A stretch of 64,000 bases of DNA, from assembly GCF_002892795.1 (NCBI RefSeq), contig NZ_PJMC01000007.1:124001-188000 (forward strand), read 5' to 3'. This document shows, in pieces, positions 8,365-14,944 of the stretch. The first letter of the stretch is position 1. The number at the start of each line of letters is the position of its first letter. The notes under the pieces are model-generated. The model saw only the letters and a list, made by a program, of their open reading frames with translations, searched no databases and was not told where the DNA came from. The translations under genes and the position numbers were made by a program. The stretch is from Arthrobacter sp. AFG20. Its GTDB lineage: Bacteria; Actinomycetota; Actinomycetes; Actinomycetales; Micrococcaceae.

Positions 8365-9035
8365 GGATTTGCCGTCTCGACGGCCTGCGCCGCTGCGATG
8401 CCGTCGAGGATGAGCTTCAGCCCGAAGTCGAACTCGTGGCCGTAGGCGTAGCCCGGCTGCAGGATCAGGCTGACCGCCATGTCGGCAAGGTTGGGGAAAG
8501 CCTGCGTGATCTGCTCCTGCTGTGCCTTGACGTCTTTCGTCGCGCCGCCGATGTCGCCCGACGAGTCGAGAGGCAGCGACGCCTCCTGCTGCGCGAAGCC
8601 GTGCACATAGCTGTCGAGAATCGACATGGCATGGCCGGCCAGGGGCATCGAAAACCCTGCCGCGCGCAGGCAGCCGATCACGGAGTCGAGGTGACCGAGG
8701 GTCTCCGGTCCCGGCGAGGTTCGGGTCTTGATGCTGATCGCCCAGTGATGCTGCGCCAATACCCTGCGCATCGACTCCGCTCGCTCGTGCATGGCCGTCC
8801 GCCACTCGTCACCGGCACGCGGCGTCGAGAACTCGGAGTACACGACATCGAGCATCCCGTCGAGAATGTCGTCTTTGCTCTTGACGTGGTAGTAGAGCGA
8901 CATCGCCTCGATGCCGAGTTCCGTGGCGAGCTTGCGCATGCTCAGCGCCTCGATGCCGGTGGCATCGGCGAGGGTCACCGCCACCCGGATGGCCCGCTCC
9001 CGGCTAACCGGTTCTCTGGTTTTTGACTTCGCCAT
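8361..9035 (-). CDS. TetR family transcriptional regulator
   Basis: 224 residues. The N-terminal HTH is clear (about residues 14-60: AIRVAVTLADATGIEALSMR, then LATELGIEAMSLYYHVKSKD), followed by a TetR_C-type all-alpha ligand domain (SILDSYVHGFAQQEA, FDFGLKLILDGIAA). It is divergent from a DUF4386 membrane protein, with two copies of a palindromic operator between the starts, so it very likely represses both itself and that gene until a small ligand binds. The ligand is unknown. Confidence 0.93.
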   Translation of the reverse strand: MAKSKTREPVSRERAIRVAVTLADATGIEALSMRKLATELGIEAMSLYYHVKSKDDILDGMLDVVYSEFSTPRAGDEWRTAMHERAESMRRVLAQHHWAISIKTRTSPGPETLGHLDSVIGCLRAAGFSMPLAGHAMSILDSYVHGFAQQEASLPLDSSGDIGGATKDVKAQQEQITQAFPNLADMAVSLILQPGYAYGHEFDFGLKLILDGIAAAQAVETANP

Positions 9036-9042
9036 AGACCAT

Positions 9043-9092
9043 ACCTTACATCGTATGGTACGGTCGAGCTATCCGACCTTACGCCGTACGGT
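9043..9092. promoter_or_regulatory. Two tandem TetR operators
   Basis: ACCTTACATCGTATGGT (9043-9059) and ACCTTACGCCGTACGGT (9076-9092) match at 14 of 17 positions. Each is a near-palindrome ACCTTAC-N3-GTAYGGT. They start 33 bases apart, about three helical turns, and fill the gap between the divergent tetR (start 9035) and DUF4386 gene (start 9121). Confidence 0.8.
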
Positions 9093-9120
9093 TAGCATTG
9101 GCTCCGCGACAGGACTCACT

Positions 9121-9702
9121 ATGATCAGCGCACGCAGAACCGCCCGGGCCGTCGGCACGCTCATGCTCGCCGGCTTCTTCCTCTACGGCATCGGAACTTC
9201 CATCGCGGCGACCGCCTCCCCCAGCGCACTCCTCACCACGGGCGCGGTGATGATGCTGCTCAATTCGGTTGCCGTTGTCGCCGTCGGTGCCCTTATGCTG
9301 CCGGTCCTCCGCCCGCACGCGGCAGCGGTCGCCGTCGGCTACCTGGCCACCCGGATCTTCGAGGGCGCGTTCCTCGCGGTCGGCGCGATCGCCCTGCTCG
9401 CCGGATTCGGCAACATCAACTTCCTCGCGTACAACATTGCGATGGCCGGTCTCGGTGTCGGAAGCCTTTTCTTCTGCGTAGCGCTCTACCGCTCACGCCT
9501 CGTGCCGCGGTTCCTCGCGGTCTGGGGATTCGTCGGCTACGCATCGTTCGCGGCCGGCTGCTTCCTCGAACTCAGCGAAGTCGCCGGCGCTGGCCTCGTC
9601 GCATCCGTTCCCGGGGGCCTGTTCGAGATCTTCTTCGCCATCTGGCTCATCGCGCGCGGCTTCGCGTCAACCGCGGCCATCGCGGTCACGGCTCCCGCAT
9701 GA
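9121..9702 (+). CDS. DUF4386 family membrane protein
   Basis: 193 residues from ATG 9121 (AGGA eight bases upstream); an in-frame extension to 8911 would run antisense through tetR and is rejected. About six hydrophobic helices. Family signatures are ARRTARAVGTLMLAGFFLYG at the start, YLATRIFEGAFLAVGAIALL in the middle, and LYRSRLVPRFLAVWGFVGYA. Function of the family is unknown. Its expression is probably controlled by the divergent TetR protein through the tandem operators. Confidence 0.85.
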   Translation: MISARRTARAVGTLMLAGFFLYGIGTSIAATASPSALLTTGAVMMLLNSVAVVAVGALMLPVLRPHAAAVAVGYLATRIFEGAFLAVGAIALLAGFGNINFLAYNIAMAGLGVGSLFFCVALYRSRLVPRFLAVWGFVGYASFAAGCFLELSEVAGAGLVASVPGGLFEIFFAIWLIARGFASTAAIAVTAPA

Positions 9703-9799
9703 CCGACTTGGACGACGGCCCGCATACCGGTCCCTAGAAGGCGATACTCCAGTTCCAGCTCCCCCTCCAACCCTTAGCCCTTCATGAAAGAAGAAAGCC

Positions 9800-10729
9800 A
9801 TGTCCACGTCGCTGTCCGGCAATTCTCCCCGCGGTCCCGACTCACCAGCAGCCAGGATGCCCGCCCTGCCCATGGCCGTCCTAATGGTGGGGGTCCTTCT
9901 CGGACTAGCCGCTGCAGGGCTGCTGTCTGCCTACCGTTCCTTCCCCTTAGGACGGGACGGTCTCACTACCTCCCTGCTTATGATCGGGGCTTCCTTGCTC
10001 CTGATCATCCTGGGGGCTGCAGGCCTGGGAAGAGGGATCGCGCCCGGTGCCTCCCAGGAAGCCGACCGGGTCGGAAACGAGCCATCCCAAATCAGCGGAC
10101 ACCTTGACCCCGGCCTGTCGAGATGGCTCTGGCTGGTCAAATGGATCCTCGTCATCCCCCACTACATCATCCTGGCCCTGCTGTGGATCGCCTTCCTCGT
10201 CGTGACGGTTGCAGCGGGCTTCGCGATCCTGTTCACCGGCCGCTATCCGGCGTCGCTCTTCCAATTCACCGTCGGAGTCCTCCGCTGGAACTGGCGCGTC
10301 TCGTTCTATGCCTACGGCGTTCTTGGGACAGACCGTTATCCGCCCTTTACCCTCGCCCGCAGCGACTATCCGGCAGAATTGGACGTTGCCTACCCGGTGA
10401 AGCTCTCCCACTGGAAGGTACTGTTCAAGTCCTGGCTGTTTGCGTTGCCGCAGCTGCTCATCGTCGCAGCCCTCAGCGGAAGCCTGACGTCCTCATCAAC
10501 GGCGAGCATTTCTCTGCTCAGCCTGCTCGTGTGCTTCGCCGCCGTCATCCTGCTCTTCACCGGCGTCTACCGCCTTGGAATCTTCGACCTGTTGATGGGC
10601 ATCAACCGCTGGACTGTCCGGACCGTCACGTACGCGGCCCTAATGAGTGACAAGTACCCGCCGTTCCGACTCGACCAAGGCCCACTCGATCCTGCACCGA
10701 ATCCGGCAGCATCGCCCACGCCTGCATGA
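9800..10729 (+). CDS. DUF4389 domain membrane protein
   Basis: 309 residues. A proline/serine-rich start is followed by two hydrophobic helices (ALPMAVLMVGVLLGLAAAGL and MIGASLLLIILGAAGLG), then the DUF4389 pattern twice: RWLWLVKWILVIPHYIILAL with FTGRYPASLFQFTVGVLRW and TDRYPPFTL, and later LFTGVYRLGIFDLLMGINRW with SDKYPPFRL. It is an integral membrane protein of unknown role. The start at 9800 follows AAAGAAGAAAG. It lies about 100 bases after the DUF4386 gene and could share its promoter. Confidence 0.85.
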   Translation: MSTSLSGNSPRGPDSPAARMPALPMAVLMVGVLLGLAAAGLLSAYRSFPLGRDGLTTSLLMIGASLLLIILGAAGLGRGIAPGASQEADRVGNEPSQISGHLDPGLSRWLWLVKWILVIPHYIILALLWIAFLVVTVAAGFAILFTGRYPASLFQFTVGVLRWNWRVSFYAYGVLGTDRYPPFTLARSDYPAELDVAYPVKLSHWKVLFKSWLFALPQLLIVAALSGSLTSSSTASISLLSLLVCFAAVILLFTGVYRLGIFDLLMGINRWTVRTVTYAALMSDKYPPFRLDQGPLDPAPNPAASPTPA

Positions 10730-10802
10730 TGCCCAGCGGCTACGCCGCGCCTGTTTCCATCCAATGGGCAGGGCTCTGGGATCCCTGAACTGGCTCAACC
10801 AC

Positions 10803-10828
10803 GGTGGGTGCGTGAGAGCGCACCCACC
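10803..10828. other. Stable RNA hairpin upstream of the DUF2306 start
   Basis: GGTGGGTGCG, loop TGAGAG, CGCACCCACC: a perfect 10-bp stem ending six bases before the ribosome binding site AAGGTGA of the next gene. There is no T-run on the + strand, so it is not a canonical terminator for the upstream gene. It may insulate or modulate translation of the gene at 10843. Confidence 0.55.
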
Positions 10829-10842
10829 AAAAAGGTGACATC

Positions 10843-11547
10843 ATGACGCCCGAAACTCTTCCCCGCTCCCGCCCAAGGCCCCGCGCCCGGTGGCTCGTGC
10901 CCGCCGCCCTGATCCTCCTTAGCCTCGTCCCGGTGATCGCCGGTGCAGTCCGCGTGACCGAGCTGACCGGAGGTCAGATAACCCCCGACAACGCCCGGTT
11001 CTTCGACTCGCCCATCCCCGTGCTGATCCATATCCCCGCCGTCACCGTGTACCTGGTGCTCGGGGCTTTTCAGTTCGTCCCTTCGCTTCGCCGCGGCAAA
11101 CGCGGCAGCCTCAGCTGGCACAAAATTGCCGGACGCATCCTTGCCCCCACCGGCCTGCTCGCCGCCCTGTCGGGTTTGTGGATGGCGGTCTTCTATGACC
11201 TTCCACCCCATGACGGGCCTTTGCTTCTCGCCCTTCGACTGATCTTCGGCTCCGCCATGGTGGCGTTCATCGTCCTGGGATTCATCGCCGTGCGGCGCCG
11301 GAACTACGTCCGCCACAGTGAATGGATGTCCCGGGCCTACGCCATCGGCATTGCCCAGGGAACCATCGTCGTCGTAACCATCCCCTGGATCCTGCTCATA
11401 GGACCAGTGGATGAGCTGACCCGGGCACTGCTGATTGGGGCATCCTGGGTCATCAGCCTGGCGGTGGCCGAATACTTCATCTACCGCCGTTCCCAAGGAC
11501 CGACTCGAACCTCCCGCCCTACCCTCCGCCCCGCCCGGGCATCTTGA
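10843..11547 (+). CDS. DUF2306 family membrane protein
   Basis: 234 residues, about six transmembrane helices. Family marks are FFDSPIPVLIHIPAVTVYLV, then LGAFQFVPSLRRGKRGSLSWHK with the conserved WHKIAGRIL, then HSEWMSRAYAIGIAQGT. DUF2306 proteins carry conserved histidines (IHIP, WHK, RHSEWM here) and are thought to resemble heme-associated membrane proteins, but function is not established. The start has AAAGGTGACATC upstream. It is followed 79 bases later by an alpha/beta hydrolase. Confidence 0.85.
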   Translation: MTPETLPRSRPRPRARWLVPAALILLSLVPVIAGAVRVTELTGGQITPDNARFFDSPIPVLIHIPAVTVYLVLGAFQFVPSLRRGKRGSLSWHKIAGRILAPTGLLAALSGLWMAVFYDLPPHDGPLLLALRLIFGSAMVAFIVLGFIAVRRRNYVRHSEWMSRAYAIGIAQGTIVVVTIPWILLIGPVDELTRALLIGASWVISLAVAEYFIYRRSQGPTRTSRPTLRPARAS

Positions 11548-11626
11548 GTAATCCGGACCGCTTGCCGAGTTGCACAATCTGACGGCGGCAACAGCGGATC
11601 TGTTATCCACATGAATCGAGCCCTCC

Positions 11627-13030
11627 GTGGCCATCACTCCTGTATCGCCTCTCCCAAGCCCCGCCTCAGAGGGCAATGGCCCGGGACGCCGGGCCCGCCA
11701 GGACGCCGGGGCGAGGTGGCGCATCGGCCCGGTCGTGGCCAGCTCCTTGGCCGCCGGGCTCCTCGCTGCCCTGCTCCTTGTCGCCGCACCCTTCATTCGG
11801 GCGCGGGAAAGCGAGGTTACGGGTGCAGTGCTCTGTGGATTCGCACTGGGGTGGGCGATGTTGGCCATCCTTTCGGTGCGGTTCACTGGCCAGCCCCAGC
11901 GATGGGCCGCGGCTCCTGCGGTGTTCATGGGTGTCGCGGGTCTTCTTCTGGTGTTGTTCGGCGCTCCCGTGGACAGGGTGCTCACCTGGGTATGGCCGCC
12001 CGCGCTGCTGGCATTGGTGGTCTGGATGTTCCTCCAAGCCCGCACACACCTTCATAGCCGAAGCAAAGCCTGGCTTGTCTACCCGGTGCTGGCGATGTTG
12101 GTGTTTGCGTCAATCGGCGGCGGCTACCAGATCTTGGGTGCAGCGGCGGATGCCAAGGCTTACCCAATGCCTGGCCAGCTGATCGATGTCGGAGGACACA
12201 GCCTGCACCTGAGCTGTACCGGTTCAGGAAGCCCCACCGTCGTTCTCCAACCTGGCGCAGGCGAAATGTCCTCGAACCATGGCTGGATAGCCCCGGCTGT
12301 GGCCAGGAACACCCGGGTCTGCGTTTACGACCGCGCAGGCAGGGGCTGGAGCGAACCCGCCAGTACCGCCCAGGACGCCACGCAGATAGCCACTGACCTC
12401 CATACCTTGCTGCAGCGCGGGAACGTCCCGGGACCCTATGTGCTGGCCGGCCATTCCTTCGGCGGACTCTATGTCCTCACCTTCGCCGCAATGTACTCCG
12501 GCGAGGTCGCGGGCATGGTGTTGATCGACTCCACTGACCCGGCACCGGCAGACAAGCCCGGAACAACACCACCCGCCGGCGCGGGCAGCTACGACATCCT
12601 CGGCCGGGCCTCGACGCTGATCGCAACCTCGGCACGACTCGGTCTGGGCCGGCTGTACGCCCCCTTCGAGGCCGCCAGCCTGCCCCAGCAGTCCCGGGAG
12701 GAAGTCCGCGCGAACATCGCGAGCCCAATCAACCTGCGCAGCACGATCGACGAGTACCTCCAGGCAAACACCTCAATGGAAGAAGCGGCATCACTGCGTG
12801 ACTTCGCTGACAAACCGCTGGCCGTCCTGACGGCCGGTATCGGCAACGACACTCGACACCAGGCATCACAGAAGGCCCTGGCCAACCTGTCAACAAACAG
12901 TGCTCACAAAACTATTGACTGGGCCAGCCACGAAGCGCTGGTCGCGGACCAGGACGCTGCCGCAATCACGACTCGATCAATCCTCGACGTCGTCGCGTCC
13001 GTCCGAAACGCAAAACCGCTGGCCGAATGA
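11627..13030 (+). CDS. Membrane-anchored alpha/beta hydrolase
   Basis: 467 residues from GTG 11627. The first 170 residues hold several hydrophobic helices (VVASSLAAGLLAALLLVAAP, AVFMGVAGLLLVLFGAPV and WPPALLALVVWMFLQA). The C-terminal hydrolase follows: HSLHLSCTGSGSPTVVLQPG, VCVYDRAGRGWSE, nucleophile elbow GHSFGG with Ser near 277, acid in LIDSTDPA or later, and a terminal His in WASHEALVADQD. The helices would place the catalytic domain at the membrane, probably on the outside. Substrate unknown. An ATG at 11611 is out of frame. Confidence 0.85.
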   Translation: MAITPVSPLPSPASEGNGPGRRARQDAGARWRIGPVVASSLAAGLLAALLLVAAPFIRARESEVTGAVLCGFALGWAMLAILSVRFTGQPQRWAAAPAVFMGVAGLLLVLFGAPVDRVLTWVWPPALLALVVWMFLQARTHLHSRSKAWLVYPVLAMLVFASIGGGYQILGAAADAKAYPMPGQLIDVGGHSLHLSCTGSGSPTVVLQPGAGEMSSNHGWIAPAVARNTRVCVYDRAGRGWSEPASTAQDATQIATDLHTLLQRGNVPGPYVLAGHSFGGLYVLTFAAMYSGEVAGMVLIDSTDPAPADKPGTTPPAGAGSYDILGRASTLIATSARLGLGRLYAPFEAASLPQQSREEVRANIASPINLRSTIDEYLQANTSMEEAASLRDFADKPLAVLTAGIGNDTRHQASQKALANLSTNSAHKTIDWASHEALVADQDAAAITTRSILDVVASVRNAKPLAE

Positions 13031-13071
13031 TCCCGGGCGCGGCCTGACCGGCCCACGTATCGGCGGATCAG

Positions 13072-13272
13072 TCAGTCCACAAATTCAGACTGCGTCTCGA
13101 TGAAATCCCACTCGGCTTCGGTCAGGACTGCCTGCGGCGTATCCGGATGCGGACCTCCCGCCTCGGCAATCCCCTGCATCACGAACAGCGGAACGTCGCC
13201 GGCCCGCAGGTTCTCGCGAAGCCATTCCTTGCTTTTCAGATCCAGATCAAGCCACCACATGTAAATCTGCAT
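13072..13272 (-). CDS. Small hypothetical protein (66 aa)
   Basis: ATG 13272 has AAAGG about ten bases upstream. The product is an acidic soluble protein (MQIYMWWLDLDLKSKEWLRE..., then PQAVLTEAEWDFIETQ) with codon use like real genes. No family is recognised. It converges with the alpha/beta hydrolase gene and is back to back with the universal stress protein gene. Confidence 0.65.
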   Translation of the reverse strand: MQIYMWWLDLDLKSKEWLRENLRAGDVPLFVMQGIAEAGGPHPDTPQAVLTEAEWDFIETQSEFVD

Positions 13273-13443
13273 GGGACGCCGCCTTTCTACGTTTCCACGC
13301 TAGGCTCGCCGCGGCCGGGATACAAGGGAAAATCAGCACTCGTCTACACCGGACAGCAGCCGTGCCGCAGGGCTGAAAACTGCCGCTGAGCTGGGCCGAA
13401 GGCCGCGGAGGCTCTGGTCTTTCCTGATGCCGCAGGCACACAA

Positions 13444-13956
13444 TTGATCATGGATGCAGAGCATTTCAGCGGCCCGCCTCCCCTCCTAGTGGGCATGATT
13501 CCCGGCCAGCATCCGGAGGTCCTCAAGACCGCCGTCACCCTGGCCCAAAAGCTGTCCACCCCGATGCTGTGCGCCTACGTGGACGAGGCAAGCTACCTGG
13601 TTGAGTGGGATCCCGCGCGCTCTGCGCACCGGCTTTCCCTGCATCCCGACAGGGACGACGACGACATCCGTTCCGTAACCGCGGAACTGAAGTCGGCCAT
13701 CGGCTCGGCCATACAGGACGGCGGGCCGGCATGGACCTTGCGCACGCTGGCCGGGGATCCCGCCCGGGCCCTCGGCAGGCTGGCCTCGGAAGTCAATGCT
13801 CCCATGATCATCGTGGGCACGCCGGAGCGCGGCTTCGGGCACCGGATCACGGAACTCCTGAATGGCTCCGTGGCCGCCTGGCTCACCCACCATCAAAGCC
13901 GTCCCGTGCTGGTGGTCCCGTTCCGAATGGCCGCACACCAGGACCGGGCCGAATAG
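13444..13956 (+). CDS. Universal stress protein family protein
   Basis: 170 residues from TTG 13444, or 168 from ATG 13450; no strong ribosome binding site separates them. The pattern is one UspA domain: PPLLVGMIPGQHPEVLKTAV first strand and helix, LAGDPARALGRLASEVNAPM, then the ATP-loop-like GTPERGFGHRITELLNGSVA and RPVLVVP. The ATP-type signature G-2X-G-9X-G(S/T) is nearly kept (GTPERGFGH...GS). Such proteins support survival under stress. The gene is followed by a long untranslated stretch and a terminator. Confidence 0.8.
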   Translation: MIMDAEHFSGPPPLLVGMIPGQHPEVLKTAVTLAQKLSTPMLCAYVDEASYLVEWDPARSAHRLSLHPDRDDDDIRSVTAELKSAIGSAIQDGGPAWTLRTLAGDPARALGRLASEVNAPMIIVGTPERGFGHRITELLNGSVAAWLTHHQSRPVLVVPFRMAAHQDRAE

Positions 13957-14078
13957 CCAGTAGGGACCCAAGGCGGCCGCAGAAAAGTAAAGCGAAAGTA
14001 GTTATTCGAGGTGGTGGCCAACCTGGCTACCGGCAAGTAAGCTGATCAGGCAGGCCGATAAAGGCCCGCCCAAAGACT

Positions 14079-14123
14079 GCTCCGGAGTGCGTATCCCCCA
14101 ATAACGCGCTCCGGAGCTTTTTT
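14079..14123 (+). terminator. Rho-independent terminator
   Basis: GCTCCGGAGTGCGT and ACGCGCTCCGGAGC form a 14-bp stem with one G-U pair around the loop ATCCCCCAATA, followed by TTTTTT. Confidence 0.88.
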
Positions 14124-14205
14124 GTGCCCAAATACCTCCGGGAGCTCAAGCATTCCCGCCCGTGCCACAACTGCCCGCACCCCCCGTTTACCTGCCGTAC
14201 CACCC

Positions 14206-14234
14206 TTGACTGATACCCCCTAGGGGTATATGTT
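14206..14234 (+). promoter_or_regulatory. csoR promoter with CsoR operator in the spacer
   Basis: -35 TTGACT (14206-14211), 17-base spacer, -10 TATGTT (14229-14234). The spacer holds the CsoR-type operator ATACCCC-CTA-GGGGTAT (14213-14229), close to the known GTATACCCCCTAGGGGTATA consensus. The expected start of transcription is within a base or two of the csoR ATG at 14241, suggesting a leaderless mRNA. Confidence 0.85.
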
Positions 14235-14240
14235 GGGTTC

Positions 14241-14597
14241 ATGGAAACTTCCGGAGGACGGACGCCGACGGCGCCCAACGAAGAAGCGATTGCGGAGGCC
14301 CCGCAGCACGGCTACACCGCGGACAAGGATGCGTACCTGCGCCGGCTCCGTCGGATCGAGGGACAGGTCCGTGGCATCGCCCGGATGGTTGAGGAAGACA
14401 AGTACTGCATCGACATCCTGACGCAGGTCGCGGCCGTGACCAAGGCCCTGCACGCCGTCAGCCTGGGCCTTGTGGAAGAACACATAGGCCACTGTGTAGT
14501 CGGGGCGGCCTCTGAACCTGATCCTGACCTGCGGGCTGAAGCCATCGACCTCAAGGTCAAGGAGGCGGCGGGTGCCATCGGGCGCCTGCTGCGCTAG
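14241..14597 (+). CDS. csoR: Copper-sensing repressor CsoR
   Basis: 118 residues, all-alpha DUF156/CsoR fold: YLRRLRRIEGQVRGIARMVE, then YCIDILTQVAAVTKALHAVS, then LVEEHIGHCVVGA. The Cu(I) ligands are present with standard spacing: Cys56, His81 and Cys85 (25 and 4 apart). Apo-CsoR binds the GC-rich palindrome in its own promoter; Cu(I) releases it and turns on copZ and copA downstream. No ribosome binding site precedes the ATG, in line with a leaderless transcript. Confidence 0.95.
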   Translation: METSGGRTPTAPNEEAIAEAPQHGYTADKDAYLRRLRRIEGQVRGIARMVEEDKYCIDILTQVAAVTKALHAVSLGLVEEHIGHCVVGAASEPDPDLRAEAIDLKVKEAAGAIGRLLR

Positions 14598-14656
14598 CCG
14601 CAAACCACCACCCACCAGCCGACCAACCCCGTCGTCACACCAACTAGGAGTCAGCA

Positions 14657-14887
14657 ATGAGCATCATCTCCACCAAAGTCCACGTCTCCGGCATGACCTG
14701 CGGGCACTGCGTATCGGCCGTCAGCGAGGAGCTCGAGTCTCTGGCCGGCGTCGAGGAGATCGACATCGACCTCAACGCCGGCGGTGTTTCGACCGTCACC
14801 ATTACCTCCACGCAGAAGCTCTCCCCCTCCGAAATCGGCGAGGCAGTGGCCGAGGCGGGTTACCTGGTGGTGGCCAACGAGGCCTGA
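14657..14887 (+). CDS. copZ: Copper chaperone CopZ (heavy-metal-associated domain)
   Basis: 76 residues, one HMA ferredoxin-like domain: VHVSGMTCGHCVSAVSEELE with the Cu(I)-binding Cys15 and Cys18, ending in AEAGYLVV. It carries Cu(I) in the cytosol to the P-type ATPase encoded 57 bases downstream. AGGAG lies seven bases before the ATG. It is the middle gene of csoR-copZ-copA. Confidence 0.93.
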   Translation: MSIISTKVHVSGMTCGHCVSAVSEELESLAGVEEIDIDLNAGGVSTVTITSTQKLSPSEIGEAVAEAGYLVVANEA

Positions 14888-14944
14888 CCCGCTCCCATTC
14901 GTACCGGGCACCCAAAATCGAGCACGACCAGAGAAGGACCAGTC

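Larger units (their letters stand above)
13957..14240 (+). other. 284-base intergenic region with possible small RNA or long 3' UTR
   Basis: No ORF is supported. The segment 13975-14078 is less G+C-rich (AAAAGTAAAGCGAAAGTAG at 13981-13999) and leads into a strong terminator at 14079-14123. The csoR promoter begins at 14206. It could be the USP transcript's 3' end or an independent small RNA of about 130 nt. Confidence 0.45.

Noticed and set aside
14079..14123. 6C-type actinobacterial RNA
   Set aside because: The loop has five cytosines but there is no second C-rich hairpin, so the known motif is not met.
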